40,315 bases of DNA, taken from the NCBI RefSeq assembly GCF_013116825.1, contig NZ_JABFNS010000088.1, forward strand, positions 1 to 40,315, in the 5' to 3' direction. This DNA comes from Myxococcus xanthus (GTDB lineage Bacteria > Myxococcota > Myxococcia > Myxococcales > Myxococcaceae). This document shows, in pieces, positions 18,155 to 27,137 of this stretch; position 1 is the first letter of the stretch, and each line of letters begins with the position of its first letter. A program made the translations under genes and the position numbers. The notes below the pieces were generated by a model. The model saw only the letters and a list, made by a program, of their open reading frames with translations. It had not been told where the DNA came from and made no database searches.

Positions 18155-19180
18155 TCAGCGCTTCACGGCTTCGATGATGCACGTGCCGGCCTGGGTGGGG
18201 CGGATGCCCACCAGCTCCCAGGAGGTCCGGGTCAGCAGTGCCTGGAATTCGTTGGCCGTGCGCTCCCGTCCGTCCGCCAGCACCATCATGTTGAGGTCCA
18301 TGAGGGGCACGGGAGAGGGCGTCTGGTTGTCAGGCATCACCAGCTCCAGCACGAAGAGCCGGGCTCCCGCGGGCGCCGCGGCATGGATGTTCCGCAGGAT
18401 GGCGGTGGCGGAGTCCTCGTCCCAGTCGTGAAGGATGTGCTTGAGCAGGTAGGCCTCGGCGGAGGGGAGGCCCGGCTCGAAGAAGCTGCCGCCCACCAGC
18501 TCCACCCGTCCACGGAGGCCCTCTGCTTCCATCGGGGCCTTCGCGCCTTCGAGCACGTGCGGCAGGTCGAAGAGAATGCCCCGGCAGGAGGGGTTGGCGC
18601 GCAGCACCCGCGCCAGCAGCGCTCCCTGGCTTCCGCCAATGTCCGCCACATGGGCGAAGGGGGAGAAGTCGACCTGTTGCGTCAGCTCGTGGGCCACCAG
18701 GGCCGACAGGTTGCCCATGGCCCGGGCGAAGTGCGCCGCCTCTTCGGGGTGCTTGGCGAAGTGCTCCCAGATGTCCGTCCCCAGTGCCTCGCGGACGGTG
18801 GACTTCCCGGTGCGGACGGCCTCGACGAGCTGGCCCCAGGGCAGCCAGTGGGCGCGGTCACTCTGCGTGATGGCCACGTCCCGCAGCGAGCCGGGGACGT
18901 CCGAGCGGAGCCCTTCGCCCATGGGCGTCAGGGCAAAGGTCCGCTCACCGACCTCCTGGAAGATGCCCGCGGAGATGCCGCCTCGCAGCAGCCGGTACAG
19001 GCCGTCCGCGCTGATGCCGAGCTCGTCCGCCAGCGCGTCACTGCTCCGCGGGCCCTGGGAGAGCAGGTCCGCGATTCCCAGACGGGCCGCCGTGCCAATG
19101 ACCTGGGTGAGCCAATAGCCGCCGATTCGCTCATAGAGGAGCTGCGTGGGAAACGGAGTCCCGCCGGGGGTCTTGTCCAT
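18155..19180 (-). CDS. O-methyltransferase, acetylserotonin / caffeate OMT family
   Basis: 341-residue SAM-dependent O-methyltransferase. The N-terminal winged-helix dimerisation domain (about 12-105) has the pattern GIADLLSQGPRSSDALADELGI. The C-terminal catalytic domain has the SAM-binding VADIGGSQGALL (178-189), GILFDLPHV, and LKHILHDWDE with the catalytic base H251. Such enzymes methylate phenolic or polyketide hydroxyls, often in natural-product pathways. No polyketide or peptide synthase gene is nearby, so the substrate is open. ATG 19180 has no Shine-Dalgarno sequence; a TGTTAGACT box lies 6 nt upstream and a GTCATC...GATGAC dyad overlaps the putative -35 region. It converges on the preceding gene with a 1-bp gap and no room for a separate terminator. 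Confidence 0.92.
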   Translation of the reverse strand: MDKTPGGTPFPTQLLYERIGGYWLTQVIGTAARLGIADLLSQGPRSSDALADELGISADGLYRLLRGGISAGIFQEVGERTFALTPMGEGLRSDVPGSLRDVAITQSDRAHWLPWGQLVEAVRTGKSTVREALGTDIWEHFAKHPEEAAHFARAMGNLSALVAHELTQQVDFSPFAHVADIGGSQGALLARVLRANPSCRGILFDLPHVLEGAKAPMEAEGLRGRVELVGGSFFEPGLPSAEAYLLKHILHDWDEDSATAILRNIHAAAPAGARLFVLELVMPDNQTPSPVPLMDLNMMVLADGRERTANEFQALLTRTSWELVGIRPTQAGTCIIEAVKR

Positions 19181-19186
19181 GCCTGG

Positions 19187-19226
19187 AGTCTAACAGCGCT
19201 CAAATCCTGTCATCACCCGGGATGAC
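19187..19226 (-). promoter_or_regulatory. Promoter with overlapping operator-like dyad for the O-methyltransferase gene
   Basis: On the minus strand ATGACA (19208-19213) stands 15 bp from TAGACT (19187-19192), the latter part of TGTTAGACT and 6 nt before the ATG. GTCATC (19209-19214) and GATGAC (19221-19226) form an inverted repeat with a 6-nt spacer that overlaps the -35 hexamer, a usual place for a repressor site. The spacer between -35 and -10 is slightly short. Confidence 0.4.
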
Positions 19227-19302
19227 GATAATAAGCCGTGAGCCAGAGACTCCCCGGCGGCGCCACGGCAGGGCGCGGCGCCAGGGAGCCCACCGCGCCG
19301 GG

Positions 19303-20331
19303 CTACTTGCCCTTGCTGTAGTCGCGGCTGGCGATGACGCCCTGGACCTCGGCCAGCGCGCGGGCGCCGGACGCGGACTCGAGCGCCTTCTCGGCGATGG
19401 CCTGGACCTGGCGCTTGGCCTCGGCCAGCTCCGTCTGAAGCGTCTGGAGCGCCTGGGCCTGCTTGGTGGCGGTCTCCTTGAGCGAGGAAATCTCCATGGC
19501 GGCGACGCGCTGCGCCGTCTCCGCGTCCTTGGTGGCGAGCGTGAGCTTCAGCTCCCACTCGGACTTCACCCGGTTGCCGGTGATGGCCGCGGCGGTGTCC
19601 GTCTCCTTCTTGAGCACCAGCGGGAAGTCCGCCACCTGCTTGCGCAGGTCCTCCAGCTCCTTCTCTCGCTGCTTCAGGGCGTCCTCGCGGGTGGCCCAGT
19701 CCTTCTCCAGCTTCTCCTTGCGGTCGCGCTCGGCGGCGGCCTGCTGGCGCAGCGACTCGGCGAAGGCATCCTGCTCCTTCTTGCGCTGGAGCTGGGTGTC
19801 ATAGGCGTACTCCTCCTCGGCGCGCTTGCGGGCGACCTCGGTGGCCTGCCGCTCGGCGGACTGGTCCGCGGCGGCCTTCGCCCGGGTGTCCTCGATGTCC
19901 TTCTGGAGCCGCTCCATCTCCGCTTCCAGCTCGGCCTTCTTCTTGTCGTACTCGGCCACGAGCACGTCGATGGCGCTGGCGGCCACGTCCTTGCCGTGCA
20001 GCCCGTTCAGCTCCTCCGTCTTGAGCTGGATGGCCTCGTCGAGCTGCTTCAGCTCCTCCACCAGCGAGATGACCTGCTCGTTGATGCCGGCCAGCGTCTT
20101 GTTGATGGTGAGGCCCGCCTCCGTGACTTTCTTCACGGCGGATTCGGCGGTGAGGCTGGACACGTCCGCGAGGACGTTCTTCGCGTGGGCCTCCTGCGCG
20201 TCCTGCTCCTTGGTGGAGACGATGGGCTTGTTGCGCGCCTTGCGAGCGAGCTCCTCGAAGGCGGCCTTGGTGGCCTCGGTGGAGCGGTTGCGGGCGACGA
20301 CGTTGCGCTTGGACGTCTTGCGAGTAGCCAT
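19303..20331 (-). CDS. Cytosolic coiled-coil protein
   Basis: 342-residue, highly charged protein, without signal peptide or membrane segment. The N-terminus is basic (MATRKTSKRNVVARNRS). Residues about 85-330 show long heptad repeats rich in Glu, Lys, Ala and Gln ('KKAELEAEMERLQKDIEDTR', 'REKELEDLRKQVADFPLVLK'), interrupted near 245 by a Pro-containing break, and the tail is short and basic (SRDYSKGK). It should form an extended parallel coiled coil. No enzymatic motif is seen. The start at 20331 is supported by GGAGAG six to seven bases upstream. It is divergent from asnS with 284 bp between. A filament, scaffold or chromosome/cell-organisation role is possible, but this is only a guess from shape. 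Confidence 0.88.
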   Translation of the reverse strand: MATRKTSKRNVVARNRSTEATKAAFEELARKARNKPIVSTKEQDAQEAHAKNVLADVSSLTAESAVKKVTEAGLTINKTLAGINEQVISLVEELKQLDEAIQLKTEELNGLHGKDVAASAIDVLVAEYDKKKAELEAEMERLQKDIEDTRAKAAADQSAERQATEVARKRAEEEYAYDTQLQRKKEQDAFAESLRQQAAAERDRKEKLEKDWATREDALKQREKELEDLRKQVADFPLVLKKETDTAAAITGNRVKSEWELKLTLATKDAETAQRVAAMEISSLKETATKQAQALQTLQTELAEAKRQVQAIAEKALESASGARALAEVQGVIASRDYSKGK

Positions 20332-20615
20332 GTGACTCTCCAGGTAGGGCACGGCCAGGGCAGGCCGTGAAGCCCGCGAGGGACGTGAGGGTTTCGTGGA
20401 ATCGCTGGTCCCCTTTTCGGGCGACCATGGGAGAAAGATACCTGGGGGGTCTGACACGGTTGGCCGGGTTTCAGGCGGTCTGGCGGGGTGCTTGGAGCCC
20501 CCAGAAGCGCCGCCGGGCGGCCCGGGTTGCGATGCCTGGGGCCACAGCGCCCTTGTCCTCGGGGCCGGGGCCCGGCTAACTCGCAGTCCCCGAAACGGCT
20601 CAAGGGAGAGCGTCA

Positions 20616-22016
<1,401 letters not shown>

Positions 22017-22027
22017 ACCGCCGTCCG

Positions 22028-22057
22028 GGTGTCCCCTCCACCGAGCGAGGGGACACC
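22028..22057. terminator. Bidirectional terminator between asnS and the CotH gene
   Basis: 11-bp perfect stem (22028-22038 with 22047-22057, core GTGTCCCCTC) and an 8-nt loop, sited between the stop of asnS (22016) and the stop of the convergent CotH gene (22065). A short T-run (TTT) follows at 22063-22065 on the plus strand. Confidence 0.78.
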
Positions 22058-22064
22058 GCCCGTT

Positions 22065-23804
22065 TCAGGGCAGCTGGCTCTCCAGCGCGCCCCAGCGGGT
22101 CCGAATCCACTGGCGCACGTACTCGACTTCCTCTTCGTAGGAGTTGAAGTCCTGGCGCGTGTGCCAGTGGGGGAAGTTGCCATGGCCGCCCCATGGGTCG
22201 TTCGGGTCGCCGAAGGCGCGGTACCTGGCGCCCCACTTCGCCCAGTCACGCCGCGCGGAAGGCGCCGTCTCCTGGACGTAGCCGTCGATGAGGGCCTGAA
22301 GGACCTCCACGTTCAGCGTGTCGCGCAGCAGCGCCCGGTAGCGCTCGCGCATGGGCCCGGCGATGGTGGGGTCGGCCAGCATGCGCTCGAAGAGCAGGTT
22401 GTCCGCGCGGAACGTGGGGCGCGCCGTGGGGGAGGTCCGGGTGGTGTCGTAGGACTGCCCGAAGCTCGCGTCCAAGTCCCAGGGGATGAAGCGCCAGGGG
22501 CCGCCGGTGGCCGGGTCATAGGCGTGGTAGGCATTCTTCGCCTGCGAGTCCACGCCCAGGATGAGCGTGTTGAAGATCCACCAGTCCTCATAGTCCCGCG
22601 CATTCATCCGCTGCGGGAAGCCGGCGCGGAAGGCGTCCGCGTTCGAGTCCGCGATGAAGGCGGTGAGCGCCTCCAGGGGCGCGAAGGCGCCAGGCGCTCC
22701 TTCCTCGGGAGTGCCCTCCGACTTCTCGAAGCCTTCGTGGAGGCTGCTCTTGGGCGTGCCGTCCTTGCGCAGGCGAGAGAAGTTGGCGCGGTTGTCCACG
22801 GCCTTGAAGGCGTCCGCGTCCTTGTCGATGCCGTGCGCGGCCATCAGGCGCTTGTTGACGTGGTCCGCAGCCGTGTAGAGGCCGACGTATTTGTTGTTGG
22901 CGTAGAGCACCGCGCTGTAGGTGCGCAGGTGGATATGGCCCGGGCTCATCCGGCTCCACACGTCGAAGGCGAGCCGCGAGCGCATGTAGGAGTTGTCATT
23001 GAACGTGGTGATGAGCACCACGCGCTTGCGGTCCTTGAAGCCGTTTCCGAAGACGGGCTCGGTGAATAGGTCCTCATCCGGGAATTTCAGCGTGAGGCTG
23101 CGCTTGGGGAACACGCTGGAGGTGGCGCCCCGGTACTTCGCCTCCAGGTCGAAGCGCCGGCCCCGGTAGACGAGCTGCGCCGGCCGGTAGCCGCCCGCCG
23201 TCAAACCGCCCTCGTAGGAGAGGTGGAACACCGGCAGGCCGAACTCCTCCGTGTAGGCCGCCGGGTCGACGATGGGGACGTTGCCGGGCGCGGACTCGTT
23301 CTCCGCCACGCCGACCTTGAGCGTGCCCGTCTCGCCGGTGCTCTCTTCCCGGAGCGTGAGGTGCCACACGGCGGCCTGGTCCTTGCCGGGCGTCCAGCTC
23401 AGGGTGCCCGTGGCCGCATCGAACCGGGCGCCGGGCGGCAGGTTGTCCACGATGAAGCGCGTGTCTGGCGCGGCATGGCCGGTGGTGCAGGTCACGGTGG
23501 CGGAGACGGGCTCTCCCTCGAGCACCCAGCGTGGCTCGCCCGCGGTGGGCGCGCAGAGGTTGGCCTGCGGCGGTGGGCCGCCATCGGGCTCGCCGCCGTC
23601 AGGGGTCCCCGGACCGCTTCCCGCGTCGGGTGTCGCCCCTCCGTCCGTGCCGTTGGAGGGCTGGCCCGCATCGGGAAGCGTCCCGTTGTCAGGGGGCTCG
23701 CTGGCGGGGGCCGGAATGCCTCGGCTTCCGGAGTCGCCACCACACGCCACCATCAGCCCCGCGACTCCCGCCAGAAACAGCCTTGGAAAGCGTTTCCCGC
23801 CCAC
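22065..23804 (-). CDS. CotH-kinase family lipoprotein
   Basis: 579-residue secreted lipoprotein. The signal peptide ends at MVAC (Cys21). A Gly/Pro/Asp-rich linker (about 22-80) is followed by a putative Ig-like domain of the He_PIG type (about 85-165: LPPGARFDAATGTLSWTPG) and a CotH domain (about 175-560). CotH proteins are secreted protein kinases with an atypical fold; visible landmarks are KYRGATSSVFPKRSLTLKF (R225, K234), 'NDNSYMRSRLAFDVW', 'NNKYVGLYTAADHV', 'EDWWIFNTLILGVD' and PWDLDASFG, with D443 and D445 as likely metal/catalytic residues. The start is a GTG at 23804 preceded by a strong GGAGG six bases upstream; the open frame continues further upstream but without coding character. 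The substrate would be a surface protein, not identifiable from this window. Confidence 0.88.
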   Translation of the reverse strand: MGGKRFPRLFLAGVAGLMVACGGDSGSRGIPAPASEPPDNGTLPDAGQPSNGTDGGATPDAGSGPGTPDGGEPDGGPPPQANLCAPTAGEPRWVLEGEPVSATVTCTTGHAAPDTRFIVDNLPPGARFDAATGTLSWTPGKDQAAVWHLTLREESTGETGTLKVGVAENESAPGNVPIVDPAAYTEEFGLPVFHLSYEGGLTAGGYRPAQLVYRGRRFDLEAKYRGATSSVFPKRSLTLKFPDEDLFTEPVFGNGFKDRKRVVLITTFNDNSYMRSRLAFDVWSRMSPGHIHLRTYSAVLYANNKYVGLYTAADHVNKRLMAAHGIDKDADAFKAVDNRANFSRLRKDGTPKSSLHEGFEKSEGTPEEGAPGAFAPLEALTAFIADSNADAFRAGFPQRMNARDYEDWWIFNTLILGVDSQAKNAYHAYDPATGGPWRFIPWDLDASFGQSYDTTRTSPTARPTFRADNLLFERMLADPTIAGPMRERYRALLRDTLNVEVLQALIDGYVQETAPSARRDWAKWGARYRAFGDPNDPWGGHGNFPHWHTRQDFNSYEEEVEYVRQWIRTRWGALESQLP

Positions 23805-23810
23805 CTGGTC

Positions 23811-23815
23811 CCTCC
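23811..23815 (-). promoter_or_regulatory. Ribosome binding site fixing a GTG start for the CotH gene
   Basis: GGAGG on the minus strand within GGGGGAGGGA, 6 nt before the GTG at 23804, which begins the lipoprotein signal peptide. It decides the start against distant in-frame ATGs. Confidence 0.7.
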
Positions 23816-23998
23816 CCCTCGAACAACGCCACGTCACGGCTCGCAGGATTAACCACTCCCTGACCTGCCTGGCACCCCCCGCGGTGCCGCCCGTTGTCGG
23901 CTCGTGGACGCCGCCGGAGGGAGGGCGCCCAGTGAGGCAATGACGGGATACGCGGTGTCCGGTGGGCAACCTCCCTGGGCCAGCTCGCTTCGAGGTGG

Positions 23999-24709
23999 CT
24001 AGCCGGCCTTGAGGCGCACGGAATCAGAGGCGTGCTTCGCGAGCGCCTCGGCGATCTGGTCCGACTTCCACAGCGGGTCCAGGCAGGGGCAGAAGTAGCC
24101 GGGGCCCGCCTTCTCCCGCACGGCCCAGGTGAAGAACTCGCGGGCGGTGTCGTGGAGCTCCTCGGGCAGGAAGAGGGCGGCGACGTCGTACTCGGTGAAG
24201 CGGAGCAGGCCCGGCACGCGCCACTCGCGCTCCCAGTCGAAGCGATAGCTGTAGGGCGCGTTGTGGTGGTCGCCCTGGATGTCCACGAAGGGCGTCATGG
24301 ACCAGATGGGCTCTTGCTGGGGCGAAGGCGCCGCGAGCGCGCGCTCCACCTGATGCTTCAGGGCGAGGTGCGCGGGGGAGGCGTACTGGACGTACCAGAC
24401 AGGGCCGCCGCCCTGGGAGAGGATGTAGCTCTTGCTGAAGCCAATGCCATACAGGCTGCGGCGCTGGACGAGCCGGGCGAGCTGGTCCAGGGGAATCTCG
24501 CTGAAGCACACGGAGCGGTGGCGCTCGGCGACGGCGGGCTCTCGGCGGGCGATGCCGAAGCCCTCGGCGCCGGGGATGAGCGTCCGGGCGCCGAGGATGC
24601 TCATCATGTTCTGGTAGGCGTCGAGACAGGGCGGTCCCGGCTTCGTGAAGTGAACCACGAAGTCAGACATGTCTCGCCACTGTGGATTCGTCTGGTAGCC
24701 GAGCATCAT
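23999..24709 (-). CDS. AbiGi-like abortive-infection protein (orphan)
   Basis: 236-residue cytosolic protein resembling the AbiGi family (putative antitoxin half of the AbiG phage-exclusion system): an N-terminal 'MSDFVVHFTK' strand, then 'VCFSEIPLDQLARLV', 'LYGIGFSKSYIL' and 'GPVWYVQY', a centre with 'YSYRFDWEREWRVPG', and a C-terminal Cys pair in YFCPCLDPLW. The match is to the general family pattern from memory and is moderate. No AbiGii nucleotidyltransferase-like toxin is adjacent, so it is either an orphan or acts alone; 'EREWRV' also occurs in ART-like and DUF2971-type proteins. The start at 24709 has GGAG about 3-6 nt upstream; ATGs at 24706 and 24670 are alternatives. It is surrounded by gene-poor, atypical DNA. 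Confidence 0.72.
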   Translation of the reverse strand: MMLGYQTNPQWRDMSDFVVHFTKPGPPCLDAYQNMMSILGARTLIPGAEGFGIARREPAVAERHRSVCFSEIPLDQLARLVQRRSLYGIGFSKSYILSQGGGPVWYVQYASPAHLALKHQVERALAAPSPQQEPIWSMTPFVDIQGDHHNAPYSYRFDWEREWRVPGLLRFTEYDVAALFLPEELHDTAREFFTWAVREKAGPGYFCPCLDPLWKSDQIAEALAKHASDSVRLKAG

Positions 24710-25296
24710 CCCTACTCCGCGGGCAATGTCTCGGACAGCACGCGGGGATGCAACTCGAACGACGCGTGGCACGCCGCGCCTGCCTGTCTTGTATTCGGGG
24801 GGACGGGGGCTGCCAGCGCAACGCGCTGCTCCCGATTGCCAGGCAGGGAAGCCTCCTGGGGGGCAGGAGCAGTTTGAGGGGGCTGCCGCGGCCGGGGATC
24901 TGGGCGACGGGCTTGGTGCTCGGGACGGGGGGCTCCTCGAGTCCCTCGCGCAGCGCCTGCGCGGTGCGGGCCGCACCGGCCTCGCTTCTGGCAGTAAGGG
25001 CCTCACCCCTCAGCCTTCGGCGTCGCGCTCTCCCGCCACGCGCACGGCAGCGGTGTGTCCGTTCACGTGCCGCAGGGGCCCCGCCCCCCTGGAAGGAGGC
25101 GCGCATTTCCCGCTGATTTTCTTCACATCGCCTGCGAGAGTGAAAATCGCGACAATTCGGGTTGTCGAGCTTCAGGATTTTGCGGCCAGGGTCCGCATGC
25201 GGGGACGTCAAAGGCGCGGCTCACGACGCGCCCGGCGAACCCAGGGCCTTGCCTTGCCACAATGCGTGACACGCGATGGAACGGATGAGGTCGAAC
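24710..25296. other. 587-bp gene-poor stretch, no gene supported
   Basis: Between the AbiGi-like gene and the next plus-strand gene. The left two thirds (24710-25100) is GC-rich; open frames exist on both strands but show Arg/Ala/Pro-rich shadow translations without recognisable domains. From about 25108 to 25175 the DNA becomes clearly AT-richer, with TTTTC and GAAAA runs, and contains a perfect inverted repeat CGACAA-TTCGGG-TTGTCG at 25150-25167. This part is a reasonable place for promoters of either flanking gene. A decayed gene cannot be excluded. Confidence 0.5.
25150..25167. promoter_or_regulatory. CGACAA / TTGTCG dyad in an AT-rich pocket
   Basis: Perfect 6-bp arms with a 6-nt spacer (TTCGGG), located 130 bp upstream of the secreted protein gene in the only AT-rich part of this gap. 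It could be an operator or a small hairpin. Confidence 0.35.
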
Positions 25297-25911
25297 ATGT
25301 CTGGAAGGTCGGTGCTGGCAGTGTCGTTTGTCGTCTTGGCCTGCGCGCCGGCGATCGCGCAGACGGGGCAGTGGTCGCAGCCGACAAAGACCGAGCAATG
25401 GTCGCAACCGCCGCAACAGCAGCCGCAGGCCCAGACGCGCCCGCCGGCGCAATCCCCCGCGCCGACGCCGCCCGCGCCGGACAAGCCCGCTCAGTCCCAG
25501 CCGGGGCTCGGGTCCAGCCCCACCGCCCAGCAGGTCGATCCCCGGGCGATGGACAATCCGGAGGTCGTCCAGCCGCAGGGCAAGGTCCCGGCCGGCATGG
25601 TGGGGCGCTGGAATCTGTGGGTGCCCGGCGGCATCTGGTACAGCACCGACGGCAGCCGCATCTATCGCAACTATACGCAAGGCGCCGCCATGAACACCCT
25701 GACCATCCGCGCCAACGGCACCTACAGCTGGGGCGGGACGACGGGCCGGTTGACGGAGATCCGCCCCTGGTTTGCGCAACCCGGCGAGCGCTATTTCGCC
25801 GTCCAGCTCGATGCTGACCTCAAGTACATGGCGCGCCACGATGCGGGGAAGGGCAAGATCGACCTGTTCTTCTGGGGTGTGGGCGGCCACGCGGCGACCG
25901 GCACGCGCTGA
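25297..25911 (+). CDS. Secreted Gln/Pro-rich protein of unknown function
   Basis: 204-residue protein from the ATG at 25297, chosen because GGATGAGG stands about 6-8 nt upstream and a clean signal peptide follows (MSGRSVLAVSFVVLACAPAIA, cut before QTG). ATGs at 25276 and 25285 are alternatives. Residues 23-90 are a low-complexity Gln/Pro/Ala linker with a doubled QWSQP motif. The C-terminal 105 residues form a compact domain (VGRWNLWVPGGIWYSTDG, 'TIRANGTYSWGGTTGRLTEI', 'KIDLFFWGVGG') rich in aromatic and Gly residues, looking like a small beta-barrel or lipocalin-like fold; no family was recognised. Codon use differs from neighbours: CAA for Gln is frequent and TTT/TAT appear more often, resembling alphaproteobacterial genes. 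Horizontal acquisition is inferred. Confidence 0.8.
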   Translation: MSGRSVLAVSFVVLACAPAIAQTGQWSQPTKTEQWSQPPQQQPQAQTRPPAQSPAPTPPAPDKPAQSQPGLGSSPTAQQVDPRAMDNPEVVQPQGKVPAGMVGRWNLWVPGGIWYSTDGSRIYRNYTQGAAMNTLTIRANGTYSWGGTTGRLTEIRPWFAQPGERYFAVQLDADLKYMARHDAGKGKIDLFFWGVGGHAATGTR

Positions 25912-26085
25912 GGCGTCTCGGCTGCCTCCGCGCCCGACCCGCGCGCTGCGCTGCCGCTGTGGGGCCGCGTCATCGCCCCCCACTTCGCGGTAGCCGGGGC
26001 GCTCCGGGCCACGGACCGGCGGCGTGGAGTCCCCCTCCATCACCCAGAGGGCGGGGGCCTCCGAGCCGTGCCTCCACGCGCGGCG

Positions 26086-26997
26086 CTACGGGGACGACGC
26101 AATCCTGTTCTCGCGCCCGCGCTCCTCGTAGTCGGGCCAGCCGAAGTGGCCTTCGTACTCCTCGACCCCCAGCTCCGCGGTGGCCGAGGCGCGCAGGGCC
26201 TCGAACTGGCCGCTGTCCCGCATCTCGAGCAGCGTCGCGACGAGCATCTTCCCCAAGTGCTCCTCGAGTTTCGCGTGCGCCTCGGGCGTGCCCCAGGTCC
26301 CATCCTCGCGGGCCGCGAGCTTCGCGCCATCGCGGCCCACCAGGGACGGCCTGTGCTCCTTCACGTCGGCCCAGCGCGGGACGAGGAGCTCCGCGAAGCC
26401 GAAATGGGTCATCGCGCCGCCACGTCCCGGCTCGGCCGCCGGGTCGAGGTCGAAGCTCACGTTCAGCGTCCCATTGTCGGTGGAGTACTGGAGCTCCAGT
26501 CGCTGGAGCGGCCGTGCGTCCTGGACCCGGGCGAAGTCCTTCACCGCCTTGGCGAGGAACTTTGCGACGCGCTGGCGCTCCTTGCCCAGGTCCAACGGGG
26601 CGACCTTCTTCTTCGGGGGAATCGCGACGTAGTACGAGGCGCGGAAGGCACCCTCGGTGCCCTCCCACGGAGCCAGGGCGATGAAGGCCTCGGTCTCGTG
26701 GCCCTTCGCGTCCTTCAACACCAGGTCACACCAGTACGTCGGTTGCGGGTGCAGGCGCTGCGTGCGGAAGACGGACCACCGGGGCTGCACGAAGGGCTTC
26801 AGCGTCGCGCTCGTGACCCGGAAGCCGCTCTTGCCAAGTCCGCGGATGAAGCTGTCGTTCTGACGAGGAGGGCCAGCCTCGGGAAAGTCGGGGTGTTCGT
26901 GCGCCCGCAGGCCGGACCAGTCACAGGCATCGAACAGCTCGCGCCAGCGGTCCACGAAGGCGACCGCGCCCGGGGGCGGGGGAGGAGAGGACGTCAT
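26086..26997 (-). CDS. Conserved-looking hypothetical protein
   Basis: 303-residue protein of unknown function, without signal peptide or membrane helix. The N-terminus is Pro-rich (MTSSPPPPPG). The body has a mixed alpha/beta composition with 'FDACDWSGLRAHEHPDFPE', a Lys-rich 'AIPPKKKVAPLDLGKERQRV' and an acidic/aromatic C-terminus 'EEYEGHFGWPDYEERGREN'. Codon use looks native. The ATG at 26997 is preferred to a TTG at 27015; a TATAGC box stands 6 nt upstream of the ATG. It lies downstream of the P450 gene on the same strand, with 140 bp between. I could not place it in a family; an immunity-protein or stress-related role would be a guess. Confidence 0.75.
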   Translation of the reverse strand: MTSSPPPPPGAVAFVDRWRELFDACDWSGLRAHEHPDFPEAGPPRQNDSFIRGLGKSGFRVTSATLKPFVQPRWSVFRTQRLHPQPTYWCDLVLKDAKGHETEAFIALAPWEGTEGAFRASYYVAIPPKKKVAPLDLGKERQRVAKFLAKAVKDFARVQDARPLQRLELQYSTDNGTLNVSFDLDPAAEPGRGGAMTHFGFAELLVPRWADVKEHRPSLVGRDGAKLAAREDGTWGTPEAHAKLEEHLGKMLVATLLEMRDSGQFEALRASATAELGVEEYEGHFGWPDYEERGRENRIASSP

Positions 26998-27137
26998 GCG
27001 GTCGCTATACCTCAACGGCCTCGCGGCTTGCGTTCCACCAATCCGGGCGTGCCCCCGCCTCCTGGGGCGCGGGGATTGCGGTGATTTCTGTGCCGCCCCA
27101 TCCGGCTCCTACCGCGTCTGATGCAACCAGGAGTCAT

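Noticed and set aside
20332-20615. T-box or attenuator leader before asnS
   Set aside because: No T-box sequence or antiterminator pair was seen; a plain Shine-Dalgarno sequence precedes the start.
24767-24785. TGGCAC resembling a sigma-54 -24 element
   Set aside because: The downstream -12 element (TTGCA/T) is absent at the right distance.
24682-25211. Possible decayed gene in the gene-poor stretch
   Set aside because: Several frames are open on both strands but none shows a domain, a start signal or consistent codon use, so no gene or pseudogene is claimed.
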